Part shown: in pieces, positions 53,150 through 62,152 of the stretch
Layout of the letters: every line of letters starts with the position of its first letter
Numbering within the stretch: position 1 is the first letter of the stretch
Assembly (NCBI RefSeq): GCF_007741535.1
Contig: NZ_CP036525.1
Coordinates: 2,604,001-2,668,000 of the forward strand
Reading direction: 5' to 3'
Length of the DNA: 64,000 nucleotides
Origin: Rubripirellula lacrimiformis
GTDB lineage: Bacteria; Planctomycetota; Planctomycetia; Pirellulales; Pirellulaceae
Notes under the pieces: generated by a model
Told to the model about the DNA's origin: nothing
Databases searched by the model: none
The model's input: only the letters and a program-made list of their open reading frames with translations
Program-made: the position numbers and the translations under genes

Positions 53150-54832
53150 GTGTTGAAACGAAGATCGATTCGAACGAAGTTGATCATTGCGATGACTCTG
53201 TTATCCGCAATCGTCCTGCTGCTAGCATTCAGCAGTTTCTGGGGGCTAAATCGTTATCGCAGGTTGGCCGAAGCGGTCAGTCAGCGGGCCACGGAAATTC
53301 CCTGTGTCAACGAACTGAACCGGTACGCGTTGACGATGCGGGAAAGCCACCTGCGATCCAGCGAGCTGAGCGACCACCAGGGCATGATCCATTCATCTTC
53401 GATGGTGGATCCCTTGTTCGACATGCGTCAGGTTGAAAACGCCAAGTTCAATCATGCTGTTTTGAAATTCGGTTTCGACCTGGCACGTTACGAAAGCAGG
53501 GTCGAATTATCCTCCGGAGCAACTTCCTTGTTGGTCGGCGACGTCCAGCAAATCGATTCGATCGACGCGATTGTCCGCGCGTTTGATCGATTGGAAGCGT
53601 TCCGCCGAAAACCTCGCGTCATGGACGCAATCCAAAAAGCCGAACTTGGTCAGCTGATCGATCAATTGGTCGACCTGACCGATCAGCACCTGGCGATCAT
53701 CCACGGATCGATGGCCAAAGTCAGCAATGACGTGCGTGGTGAATACCGAACATGGATGACGCTGGCGCGAACCTGCAGCGTGGCAGCAATCTTGATCATG
53801 GTGGTCTTGCTGTGGTCATTCAATTCGTTGGTCGTCAAGCCGTTTCGAACTCTGTTGGACGGATCGCGATTGGTCGCCGGTGGCCAGTTTGATCATCGCA
53901 TCGATTTAGGCACCGGCGACGAACTGAGCGAGTTGGCCGTCGCGATGAACCAAATGACCGATCGATTCCAAGGGGCGCTGGCAAAAGTCAACGCGTGGTG
54001 CAACAACTTGGATCGCCAAGTCCAAGAGCGAACCCGCGAAGTGATCCAAAACGAACAATTGGCCAGCGTCGGTTTTCTGGCTGCCGGTGTCGCGCACGAA
54101 ATCAACAACCCGTTGGCGACGATCGCCTGGAGTGCTGAGTCGTTGCAATCGCGAATGAGCGAATTGGCGGGAGTGTCGCAGTCGCAACGGATGGTGGACG
54201 ACGAACTTTATGACGCACTGACGACCAATCTGCGACGCATCGAAGACGAGGCGTACCGCTGCAAAGGCATCACAGAAAAACTACTGGATTTCAGCCGGTT
54301 GAACGAGGTTCGGCGTGCTCCCACCGACCTCACGGAACTGGTGCAAGACGTGATTGCGATGGTCGGAACCGTCGGCAAGTTTCGTTGCAAGTCCATCATT
54401 CCACACACCGAAGGCCCGGTCATCGCCGAGGTCAACGCCCAAGAGATTCGCCAAGTCGTATTGAACCTGCTGACCAATGCGTTGGAAAGTGTCGATGTGG
54501 ATGGCGCCGTCCAAGTCCAGGTCCGCGGCGATCAGGATGGGGCGATGATCGTGGTCGAAGACAACGGTTGTGGGATGAGCGAAGAAGTCATCCAGCATCT
54601 GTTCGAACCATTCTTTACCCGTCGACGTGACGGAACCGGTACCGGTTTGGGATTAAGCATCACGTACCGAATCATTTCTCAACACGGCGGATCGCTGACT
54701 CCACAAAGTGATGGTGTTGGCAAGGGATCACGAATGGAACTTTCACTTCCCTATCAACCCAGCGATACAGACATCCACGGTAGCCACCGATTCCCCATTC
54801 GGCCGATGCAGCGAATTTCGCAAGCGGCGTAA
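53150..54832 (+). CDS. Membrane sensor histidine kinase
   Basis: The 560-residue kinase has membrane helices at about 10-30 and 207-228 with a helical periplasmic sensor between, a HAMP domain (about 228-282), and a coiled coil. The H-box is AAGVAHEINNPLATI with phospho-acceptor His316. The ATP domain has N-box NLLTNALESVD, DNGCGMSEEVIQHLFEPFFT and GTGTGLGLSI. GTG 53150 follows GGGAGGG and is the start. The sensor ligand is unknown. The sigma-54 regulator gene starts 124 bases later, so the pair is a two-component system. Confidence 0.92.
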   Translation: MLKRRSIRTKLIIAMTLLSAIVLLLAFSSFWGLNRYRRLAEAVSQRATEIPCVNELNRYALTMRESHLRSSELSDHQGMIHSSSMVDPLFDMRQVENAKFNHAVLKFGFDLARYESRVELSSGATSLLVGDVQQIDSIDAIVRAFDRLEAFRRKPRVMDAIQKAELGQLIDQLVDLTDQHLAIIHGSMAKVSNDVRGEYRTWMTLARTCSVAAILIMVVLLWSFNSLVVKPFRTLLDGSRLVAGGQFDHRIDLGTGDELSELAVAMNQMTDRFQGALAKVNAWCNNLDRQVQERTREVIQNEQLASVGFLAAGVAHEINNPLATIAWSAESLQSRMSELAGVSQSQRMVDDELYDALTTNLRRIEDEAYRCKGITEKLLDFSRLNEVRRAPTDLTELVQDVIAMVGTVGKFRCKSIIPHTEGPVIAEVNAQEIRQVVLNLLTNALESVDVDGAVQVQVRGDQDGAMIVVEDNGCGMSEEVIQHLFEPFFTRRRDGTGTGLGLSITYRIISQHGGSLTPQSDGVGKGSRMELSLPYQPSDTDIHGSHRFPIRPMQRISQAA

Positions 54833-54956
54833 GTTCCCCAACACCCCAGGTGTGCGGTACCGCTGTCCAGGGACTGTCCCTGCCAGTGGTTTGCAAAATG
54901 GAACCGAGCACCCGAATCCCGTTGGCTCTTCATTCTTTTCAGGTCATGGACGCACG

Positions 54957-56339
54957 ATGAGTAAGAACAAACAAAACAAGCCGCCGGCAATGCACATTTT
55001 GTTTGCCGACGACGAGAAGAATCTGCAAGAACTGATGCGCCAGGAATTGCCTCGGATGGGCTACTCCGTCACGGTTTGTCCCGATGGGCTGACCGCGGTT
55101 GCTGCGCTGGAACGGGAATCGTTTGATTGTTTGCTGGTCGACCTGGACATGCCCGGCATGAACGGGATCGACGTGATCGGGAAAGCACGTGAACTGCGCC
55201 CCGAAATCGAAGCCGTGGTCATGACCGGCAAACCGAGTCAAGAAACGGCGATTGCCGCGCTTCGTCATCAAGCGTTTGACTACCTGACCAAACCATGTCG
55301 ATTGGCCGATGTCGCCGGCTTGCTGGGACGCGTCAACGAGCGGCGCCAGAACAAAAAACAGCTGACCGCGCTGAACCTGCGCCTGCGGCACGCCGAAGGG
55401 GATTCGAAATTGGTCGGCAGCGGCAAGATGATGGACGCGGTCCGCACGTTGATTTCGAAGGTTGCACCGACCGATAGTTCCGTGCTGATTCGAGGCGAGA
55501 CCGGGTGCGGTAAAGAATTGGTCGCCCGCGCGATCCACGACGCCAGCCTGCGTGCCGACAAGCCGTTGGTGCCCGTGAACTGTGGTGCCCTGCCCGAAAA
55601 TTTGATCGAAAGCGAATTGTTTGGACACTGCCGTGGGGCCTTCACCGGCGCCGACGTTGCCCGTACCGGACTGTTCGAAGTCGCCGATGGTGGCTCGATC
55701 TTCTTGGACGAAATCGGTGAACTCCCTTTGCAGATGCAAGCCAAGTTGCTGCGTGTTTTGGAAACCGGAGACATCCGACGACTGGGGGATAACCAAACGG
55801 TGCATGTCGATGTTCGCATCGTTTGTGCCACCCACCGTGATCTGGAAAAGATGGTCGAAGAAGGCACGTTCCGCGAAGACCTGATGTTCCGGATCAACAC
55901 GTTCGAAGTGCATGTGCCGGCGCTTCGCGAACGGACCGAAGATCTGGCCGTCCTAGCCCGTCACCTGCTGCGTCGGCATCGCACCGATGGCGCCGACGAC
56001 AAGTTGTTCTCGGCCGATGCGATGGAACAATTGATGTCGCATCGTTGGCCAGGCAACGTGCGTGAATTGGCCAACGTGATCGAACACGCAGCGATCCTGA
56101 ACGATTCGTTGCCGATCGAAGCCGAACACCTGCCCCGCCACTTTGGCAAACGACAGCTGCGAAAAGAGATCCGAGACTCCGGACCGATGAAGTTGCGGGA
56201 TTTGGAAATGCTTGCCATCGACAAAGCGATCGAACGAAACGATGGCAACAAGCCTGCGGCGGCCGAGGAACTAGGGGTCAGTCTGAAGACGCTGTACAAC
56301 AAACTGAATGCGGCCGAAGAAAAACGAGCCGCTGGTTAA
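54957..56339 (+). CDS. Sigma-54-dependent response regulator (NtrC type)
   Basis: From ATG 54957 the protein has 460 residues: a receiver domain (ILFADDEKNLQEL; Asp62 in LLVDLDMPGMNG), an AAA+ domain with Walker A GETGCGKE, the sigma-54 contact loop GAFTGA, and Walker B IFLDEIGEL, and a Fis-type HTH at the end (DGNKPAAAEELGVSLKTLYNKL). It is the partner of the kinase upstream. An in-frame ATG at 54708 lies inside the kinase gene and is rejected. It converges on ilvE with 18 bases between. Confidence 0.95.
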   Translation: MSKNKQNKPPAMHILFADDEKNLQELMRQELPRMGYSVTVCPDGLTAVAALERESFDCLLVDLDMPGMNGIDVIGKARELRPEIEAVVMTGKPSQETAIAALRHQAFDYLTKPCRLADVAGLLGRVNERRQNKKQLTALNLRLRHAEGDSKLVGSGKMMDAVRTLISKVAPTDSSVLIRGETGCGKELVARAIHDASLRADKPLVPVNCGALPENLIESELFGHCRGAFTGADVARTGLFEVADGGSIFLDEIGELPLQMQAKLLRVLETGDIRRLGDNQTVHVDVRIVCATHRDLEKMVEEGTFREDLMFRINTFEVHVPALRERTEDLAVLARHLLRRHRTDGADDKLFSADAMEQLMSHRWPGNVRELANVIEHAAILNDSLPIEAEHLPRHFGKRQLRKEIRDSGPMKLRDLEMLAIDKAIERNDGNKPAAAEELGVSLKTLYNKLNAAEEKRAAG

Positions 56340-56357
56340 CCGCGTTCCCCAACCGGT

Positions 56358-57215
56358 TCAGCTGCGTACCAATTTTCGGAACGCTTCGTTCAACTTCGTC
56401 GTGATCGGGCCCGGTTTTCCGTCGCCGATCGTGCGGCCGTCCAGTTTGACCGCGGCGATCACTTCTGCGGCACTGCCGGTCAGAAAGCATTCGTCGGCGA
56501 TGAAAATGTCGTGCCGCGTCATCGGATGTTCCGAGGTTTCGATGCCCGCTTGTTTGGCAAGTTCCAGCACGGCGTTGCGAGTGATGCCTTCTAGGATGCC
56601 GGCGTCGATCGGAGGTGTGGAAAGTTTGCCGTTCTTGACGATGAAGATGTTGTCGCCGGTGCACTCGGCAACTTCGCCCTTGATGTTCAACATCAGTGCT
56701 TCGACACATCCGGCTCGCAAGCCTTCCATCTTGGCCATGATGTTGTTCAAGTAGTTCAGCGATTTGACGCGTGAACTCAGGGCCGCCGGATGGTTGCGGA
56801 TTGTTGCCGCTGTGATCAGTTCCAGGCCGTTCTCGTACATCTCGGCGGGGTACAACGAGATCTTGTCCGCGATGATGATGATCTGCGGATCGCTGCACTT
56901 GTACGGATCCAGCCCCAAAGGTCCGCAGCCGCGGGTAACCACCAAACGAATATAGCCGTCATCAAGGCCGTTCTTGGCAACACATTCGTCGGTGTCTTTG
57001 GCCAACTGTTGGATCGTCATGCCGATGGGAAGCGCGATCGCGGCGGCGGATTCGAACAGTCGAATTAGGTGTTCTTCCAGTCGAAATACTTTGCCGCTGT
57101 ATATGCGCATGCCTTCGAAGACGCCATCCCCGTACAGCAGCCCATGATCATAGACGCTGACCTTGGCATCGGCGCGCGAGAAGTATTCACCGTTGATGTA
57201 GATCTGTTGGCTCAT
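56358..57215 (-). CDS. ilvE: Branched-chain amino acid aminotransferase
   Basis: This PLP fold-type IV enzyme makes or degrades Leu, Ile and Val. From ATG 57213-57215 it has 285 residues. Family marks are SVYDHGLLYGDGVFEGMRIY, the PLP lysine Lys151 in SSRVKSLNYLNNI, and GEVAECTGDNIFIVKNGKL. D-amino-acid aminotransferases are related, but the FEGMRIYSGKVFRLEEHL segment favours IlvE. An upstream in-frame extension of 31 residues has no supporting ribosome site. Confidence 0.88.
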   Translation of the reverse strand: MSQQIYINGEYFSRADAKVSVYDHGLLYGDGVFEGMRIYSGKVFRLEEHLIRLFESAAAIALPIGMTIQQLAKDTDECVAKNGLDDGYIRLVVTRGCGPLGLDPYKCSDPQIIIIADKISLYPAEMYENGLELITAATIRNHPAALSSRVKSLNYLNNIMAKMEGLRAGCVEALMLNIKGEVAECTGDNIFIVKNGKLSTPPIDAGILEGITRNAVLELAKQAGIETSEHPMTRHDIFIADECFLTGSAAEVIAAVKLDGRTIGDGKPGPITTKLNEAFRKLVRS

Positions 57216-57287
57216 GAGAACATTGATGGCGGACGAGGAAGTGAAGGTCAGAAACGATTCGTAAACACGTTCAGTATCAGAGAACAA

Positions 57288-57360
57288 AACCGTCGCGAAA
57301 GTCGCCAAGACTTTCGGCCATTTGGCACGTGCCCGAAACCCTTGGCGAGCCTAGCGGCGG
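57288..57360. repeat. Dispersed CGCCAAGACTTTCGG hairpin module
   Basis: The sequence has GCGAAAGTCGCCAAGACTTTCGG at about 57293-57314 and CCGAAACCCTTGGCGAGCC near 57333-57352. The two can pair, and a GGCACGTGCC palindrome lies between them. Related copies are at 671, 9886, 29852 and 30252. It lies between ilvE and fabI. Confidence 0.7.
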
Positions 57361-57397
57361 TTCGATTCATGGCTAGCCACTGAATATTGGCAAACCA

Positions 57398-58228
57398 CTA
57401 ATCGATGTCGGCGGCGGTCACGGCGCCCACGATGGATGCATCAAAGTAGTTGATTGACATGCCGGCATCGACCACGATCGACTGAGCTGTGATCCCGCTG
57501 CTGCGCGGGCTCAGCAGAAAGGCGGCAGTCGATGCGACTTCATCCGTGTCGACCGCACGTCCGCGCGGGATCACTTTTTCCGCATACAAATAGGAATCGA
57601 CATAGCCGGGGATGCCGGCTGATGCGCTTGTCTTCAGTAGTCCAGCGGCGACAGAGTTGAATCGGACTTCGCTGAACTTGCTGAACGATTTGGTCAGAAA
57701 GGCCAGGGATGATTCTAGGGCGGCTTTGATCGGGGCCATGAACCCGTAGCTTTCGCTGGCCATGCGAGTCGTACTGATCCCGATCGTGACCACCGACGCG
57801 TCCCGAGCGAACGTGTCTTTCAGCGCGTTGCAAACATTGGTCAGCGAGTACGCCGAAATGTCGATCGCTTGCAGGAACTGCTTGCGAGTGGTTTCGTGGA
57901 ACGGGCGGATCCCTTCGGGGTAATCGGCAAAGGCGATCGAATGGACCAGCCCTGCCAATTGGATCGAATCGGCGGCCAACGTGGCTGCGAGTTGATCGAT
58001 CTCCGATTGCTTTTCCACGTCGCAAACGATGATCCGGCGGTCGGCCAATAGCTTCGCCAGACTGTCTTTCCGCGACTGACTCCGCACGCTGTAGATCACT
58101 TCGGCACCGGCCTGTTCCAAAATTTTGGCGATTCGGAAGGCGACGCTCTTTTTGTTGGCGACGCCCATGACCATCACGGTCTTGCCGGACAGACCCAAAA
58201 AATCAAAGCTGGGTTCACGATCGCTCAT
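57398..58228 (-). CDS. fabI: Enoyl-ACP reductase (FabI-type)
   Basis: FabI reduces trans-2-enoyl-ACP in fatty-acid synthesis. The 276-residue SDR protein has the nucleotide loop [26 protein letters not shown], and the Y-x6-K catalytic pair (Tyr161 and Lys168 in [14 protein letters not shown]), with [15 protein letters not shown] behind it. By hand alignment the second tyrosine of E. coli FabI (Tyr146) is replaced by Ile151. ATG 58226-58228 overlaps the stop of fabZ upstream (ATGA), so both are coupled. Confidence 0.85.
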   Translation of the reverse strand: MSDREPSFDFLGLSGKTVMVMGVANKKSVAFRIAKILEQAGAEVIYSVRSQSRKDSLAKLLADRRIIVCDVEKQSEIDQLAATLAADSIQLAGLVHSIAFADYPEGIRPFHETTRKQFLQAIDISAYSLTNVCNALKDTFARDASVVTIGISTTRMASESYGFMAPIKAALESSLAFLTKSFSKFSEVRFNSVAAGLLKTSASAGIPGYVDSYLYAEKVIPRGRAVDTDEVASTAAFLLSPRSSGITAQSIVVDAGMSINYFDASIVGAVTAADID

Positions 58229-58704
58229 GTCGATGTCTCCTGATCGGGGCGGCTGGATCCCGATGGCGGCGTGGGGGCTGGGCTAGAAAGGCTGCAACTG
58301 AAATCCAAACGCATCGCCAGTTTCCCGCCGACCTTCATTTTGCCAGTCATGTAGAACGCGTTGCTGACCTGGTCGTTCAACGTCGCTTCGATCTCGACCG
58401 TGTCGCCCGGACGGACCATTTTCTTGAATTTGACGCCATCCATTCGCGTCGCAACCGGAACCGCATCGGCGGCGACATCCCCGGATCGGCCAGCCAACAG
58501 AATCGCACCGGCCTGCAAACAACATTCGCACTGGATCACGCCCGGCACGATCGGCGAATCGGGGAAGTGTCCATCGAAAAAGAACTCGTCGGCTCGGAAC
58601 GTCTTTCTGCAAACGATCGAATCGGCAGTTTCCGAAACGATTTCGTCGACCAAAAGCATATTTCCCCGGTGGGGGATGCGCTGCTGTATTTGTTCAGATG
58701 TCAT
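58225..58704 (-). CDS. fabZ: 3-hydroxyacyl-ACP dehydratase (FabZ-type)
   Basis: FabZ dehydrates 3-hydroxyacyl-ACP. From ATG 58702-58704 the protein has 159 residues with the hotdog core: [17 protein letters not shown], then [20 protein letters not shown], in which His46 and Glu60 are the catalytic pair. A Ser/Pro-rich tail of about 20 residues follows. A 37-residue upstream frame extension is not family-like. It precedes fabI in the same operon and is divergent from the LarA-like gene. Confidence 0.85.
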   Translation of the reverse strand: MTSEQIQQRIPHRGNMLLVDEIVSETADSIVCRKTFRADEFFFDGHFPDSPIVPGVIQCECCLQAGAILLAGRSGDVAADAVPVATRMDGVKFKKMVRPGDTVEIEATLNDQVSNAFYMTGKMKVGGKLAMRLDFSCSLSSPAPTPPSGSSRPDQETST

Positions 58705-58807
58705 GGCGTTATGAGACGGCAAATCAGCACCTGAAGTCAAGCGGGGCGGGATCTGGTAGGTTGGCGTTTTGGCCGGTTTTTGACTCCCCGTTTTCATTCC
58801 CAACGAC

Positions 58808-60073
58808 ATGACCACCTACTACGCCAACGGCAGCGAATCGCACTCCCTCACCAGCGACGATCTAAGGGACGCGTTAAAACAGGTTTTTGCCCAGATCGGC
58901 CCCAAAAAGAAGGTGCTGTTGCTGCCGCCCGACCAAACCCGGCTTTTCAGCCGCGCCGGCGAACTGACCGTTCAGTGCTGCGAACTGTTGGGCGATGCCG
59001 TTACCGACATCATGCCCGCGCTTGGCACCCACGACGAAATGGAACCCGATCAACTGGACCATATGTTCCCCGGCGTGCCCCACCACCTGTTCCGACCCCA
59101 CCGTTGGCGTGACGATGTGGTGACGTTGGGCGAAGTGCCAGCGTCCTACGTGCACGACGTTACCGGCGGCCTGTACGACAAACCCTGGAAAGCCCAGGTC
59201 AACAAGATGCTGGTCGACGGTGGACACGACCTGATCTTTTCGCTCGGACAAGTCGTGCCGCACGAAGTCATCGGGATGGCGAACTACAACAAGAATGTGT
59301 TCGTCGGGACCGGCGGTGTCGAAGGAATCAATGAAAGTCACTATTTGAGCGCCGTATACGGGATCGAACAGACGCTCGGCCAAGCCAACACCCCGCTGCG
59401 ACAGATCCTCAATCATGCTCAGGATCAGTTCTGTGGCGACATGCCGCTGCTGTATGCATTGACGGTGATCCAGCAGATGCCCGATGGCAAACTGCACACC
59501 CGCGGGCTGTTCATTGGCGACGATCACGAGACGTTTTTTGCAGCCGCCGAATTGGCTGGAAAGGTCAACATCACGCACCTTGATCACGCCCCGCAGCATG
59601 TGGTGGCGTATCTGGATCCGCGAGAATTTTCCAGCACCTGGCTGGGAAACAAAGCGATCTATCGGACCCGTTTGGCGATCGCAACCGGCGGACGCCTGAC
59701 GGTGATCGGGCCAGCGGTGAAAAAGTTCGGCGAAGACAAATCGATCGACCTGCTGATTCGAAAGTATGGCTATCGCACCAAAGCGGAAATCATCCAACTG
59801 TTTGCCGAGAACGAAGACTTGCGAGCCAATCCATCGGCCGCCGCGCACCTGGTCCACGGATCTCACGAGAATCGGTTCGAAGTCGTTTACGCCGCCGGTA
59901 AATTGACCGCCGAAGAAATTCGTAGCGTCAACTACACCCCCGGTGACGTCAACGAACTGATGAACCGATACGACGTCAATCAATTGGAAGACGGTTTCCA
60001 TCAGGACATCGATGGGTCCGAATTTTACTTCATCCAGAACCCAGCACTGGGGTTGTGGCAGGCCCCCTTGTAA
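58808..60073 (+). CDS. LarA-like (DUF2088) racemase/epimerase-type protein
   Basis: LarA enzymes use a nickel-pincer cofactor to racemise lactate or related hydroxy acids. The 421-residue protein has the DUF2088 marks LLPPDQTRLFSRAGELT, ALGTHDEM and SLGQVVPHEVIGMANYNKNVFVGTGG (the region of the cofactor lysine), and the C-terminal LarA-like domain. larB, larC and larE cofactor genes are not in the window. The substrate is not known; many LarA relatives are not lactate racemases. ATG 58808 is the start, divergent from fabZ. Confidence 0.85.
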   Translation: MTTYYANGSESHSLTSDDLRDALKQVFAQIGPKKKVLLLPPDQTRLFSRAGELTVQCCELLGDAVTDIMPALGTHDEMEPDQLDHMFPGVPHHLFRPHRWRDDVVTLGEVPASYVHDVTGGLYDKPWKAQVNKMLVDGGHDLIFSLGQVVPHEVIGMANYNKNVFVGTGGVEGINESHYLSAVYGIEQTLGQANTPLRQILNHAQDQFCGDMPLLYALTVIQQMPDGKLHTRGLFIGDDHETFFAAAELAGKVNITHLDHAPQHVVAYLDPREFSSTWLGNKAIYRTRLAIATGGRLTVIGPAVKKFGEDKSIDLLIRKYGYRTKAEIIQLFAENEDLRANPSAAAHLVHGSHENRFEVVYAAGKLTAEEIRSVNYTPGDVNELMNRYDVNQLEDGFHQDIDGSEFYFIQNPALGLWQAPL

Positions 60074-60176
60074 ACCAGGAAACGCTTGTTTGCGGGTTGT
60101 TTTGTTCCTTTATGTGGAAATAGCGGTTTGTTTCGTGCCTTTTGGCCGTTCCTGACGTATCATTGATTGCATGAGG

Positions 60177-60214
60177 AAAGCGAGCAACATCGGCTCGGTT
60201 CGCAGCTCGCTTTT
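60177..60214 (+). terminator. Rho-independent terminator after the LarA-like gene
   Basis: The stem AAAGCGAGC / GCTCGCTTT (60177-60185 with 60205-60213) ends in TTTT and lies about 105 bases after the stop codon. It is one of the clearest intrinsic terminators in the window. Confidence 0.6.
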
Positions 60215-60310
60215 CGCGTGTCGTTCGGTAACGACGTTCGCTACCGGATGAAGGCAATCTGACTTGGCTGGTTCCGAGCCGGCAGTCGACTGATGCGTGG
60301 GAGGTCCGTC

Positions 60311-62152
60311 ATGGGTTTTCTGTTCCGCACGGGATCGCCAGGGGAAAGTTCGCCGCAGGAAAGTTCGCCGCAGGAAAGTTCACTAGGCCAAACTTCGGTA
60401 GGGATCGCAGCCGACCGCGAAACCGTCGACCGTGAAGCAGCCGACCGTGAAGCAGCCGACCGTGAAGCCAACAAGCGCGAAGCCAACGAGCGGGCATCGG
60501 GCCCACGCCCCACCGGCATCACCTCGTATCGTGATTTGCCCGCCTACGGTGTCTTGCAGCACGCCGCCGAACAGATCCCCACACGGCCGGCAATCGTTTA
60601 CGGCGACCTGGTTTGGAACTACGGTCGGCTGAACTACGACAGCATCCGAGTCGCGGCTTTGCTGCAACGGATGGGAGTCCGACCGGGGGACCGGGTCGGT
60701 ATCTTGCTGCCCAACGTTCCAGAATACGTCATCGCGGCCAACGCGATCTGGCGCTGCGCTGCGGTGGCGATCGCCATCAGTCCGTTGATGGTGGCCGAAG
60801 AAATTTCGGCCCTTCTTTCGCGGACCAAGTGCCGGATCGTCATCTCGCTGGACATGCTTTCGGACGTCATCGTAGACCCATCGATTCATCGGTTGTTGGT
60901 TTCGCTGCGCCAGCATCTGCCGTCGCTGTATCAACTCGGGTACCTCTGGGCACGGCGCACACGAACCGGCCACTGGACGCTTCCGACTGGACCGCGGTGT
61001 CAGTGGCTTTGGCAGCAAGTCGATAGAACCACCAATCGTTGGCAGCCAATCACGATCGACTGTGCCAACGACCCGGCGTACATTTTGCCGACGGGAGGCA
61101 CCACGGGGACTCCCAAAGCGGTGACGCTTAGCCACACCAACCTGGTCGCCAACGCGTGGCAACAATACCAGTGGACCGGTTGCTCGTTCGCCCGCGAAAC
61201 GATGCTGGCGGTACTGCCGTTCTTCCATAGCTACGGAATGTCCGCGACCGTGATGGGCGGCGCCGCGACGGGGGCGACGTTGGTGCTGCACCATCGATTC
61301 AACACTCGCCAAACCATCGATCTGATCGAAAAGCATCGGCCCACGGTGTTCCATGCGGTGCCCGCGATGTTGGTTGCCATGAACGAACGTTTTCGAAAGC
61401 ATCGACCAGACATCCATGGCCTGCGATGGGTGATTTCAGGTGGTGCTCCACTCGAACAAGAAGTTGCGTCAGAGTTTCGTGATTTTACGGGTGCCTTGGT
61501 TGTCGAAGGTTACGGATTAAGCGAGGCGTCTCCGGTGACTCACGTTGGTCACCTGTTTCGCGACCCTCGCTACGGCGTGATCGGATTGCCATTGCCCGAG
61601 ACCGAATGTCGAATCGTGGACGAAACCGACGGTGATACCGAGGTTTCCGAAGGCCAGGTCGGGGAACTGATTATCCGCGGTCCGCAGGTGATGATCGGAT
61701 ATTGGGATGACGACGCGGCGACTGCCGCTGCGATTCGCGGCGGATGGTTGTTTACCGGTGATTTGGCGGTCCAAGAAACCGAAGGGTATTACCGGATCGT
61801 CGGTCGCAAAAAAGACCTGATCATCACCTCGGGATTCAATGTGTATCCCAGCGAGGTCGAAGACGTGATCCGCGGTGCGCCCGGTGTGTTGGATGCGGCC
61901 GTGGTCGGGGTCGTGGATGACCATCGCGGTGAACTGGTGAAGGCGTTTGTGGTGATGAAACCTGGTGCCGTATGGGACGAATCTGTCTTGGACGGACATT
62001 GTGCGATGCACCTATCCAAATACAAGCGTCCGCGACGGTGGCAACGATGTCAGGACGACCTGCCTCGCAACTTTCTTGGCAAAGTCCTCCGTCGCAACCT
62101 TCGTGAATCCGATGTTTCGGCATCCGTCGATGAAATCAAGGAGACCATGTGA
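60311..62152 (+). CDS. Long-chain acyl-CoA ligase (AMP-forming), first gene of a beta-oxidation operon
   Basis: The enzyme activates fatty acids with ATP and CoA. From ATG 60311 (GGGAGG at 60299-60304) it has 613 residues. Adenylation motifs are YILPTGGTTGTPKAVTLSH, VEGYGLSEASPV, and GWLFTGDLAVQE with GRKKDLIITSGFNVYPSEVED; the late catalytic Lys is in NFLGKVLRRN. Residues 10-55 are an unusual low-complexity stretch (ESSPQ and DREAA repeats) encoded by 15-bp tandem DNA repeats. The stop overlaps the thiolase start (TGATG), so translation is coupled. Confidence 0.9.
   Translation: MGFLFRTGSPGESSPQESSPQESSLGQTSVGIAADRETVDREAADREAADREANKREANERASGPRPTGITSYRDLPAYGVLQHAAEQIPTRPAIVYGDLVWNYGRLNYDSIRVAALLQRMGVRPGDRVGILLPNVPEYVIAANAIWRCAAVAIAISPLMVAEEISALLSRTKCRIVISLDMLSDVIVDPSIHRLLVSLRQHLPSLYQLGYLWARRTRTGHWTLPTGPRCQWLWQQVDRTTNRWQPITIDCANDPAYILPTGGTTGTPKAVTLSHTNLVANAWQQYQWTGCSFARETMLAVLPFFHSYGMSATVMGGAATGATLVLHHRFNTRQTIDLIEKHRPTVFHAVPAMLVAMNERFRKHRPDIHGLRWVISGGAPLEQEVASEFRDFTGALVVEGYGLSEASPVTHVGHLFRDPRYGVIGLPLPETECRIVDETDGDTEVSEGQVGELIIRGPQVMIGYWDDDAATAAAIRGGWLFTGDLAVQETEGYYRIVGRKKDLIITSGFNVYPSEVEDVIRGAPGVLDAAVVGVVDDHRGELVKAFVVMKPGAVWDESVLDGHCAMHLSKYKRPRRWQRCQDDLPRNFLGKVLRRNLRESDVSASVDEIKETM

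Noticed and set aside
58874-60001. 375-residue open frame antisense to the LarA-like gene
   Set aside because: The Val/His/Gln-rich composition with no motif is typical of a shadow. The DUF2088 motifs on the other strand are clear.
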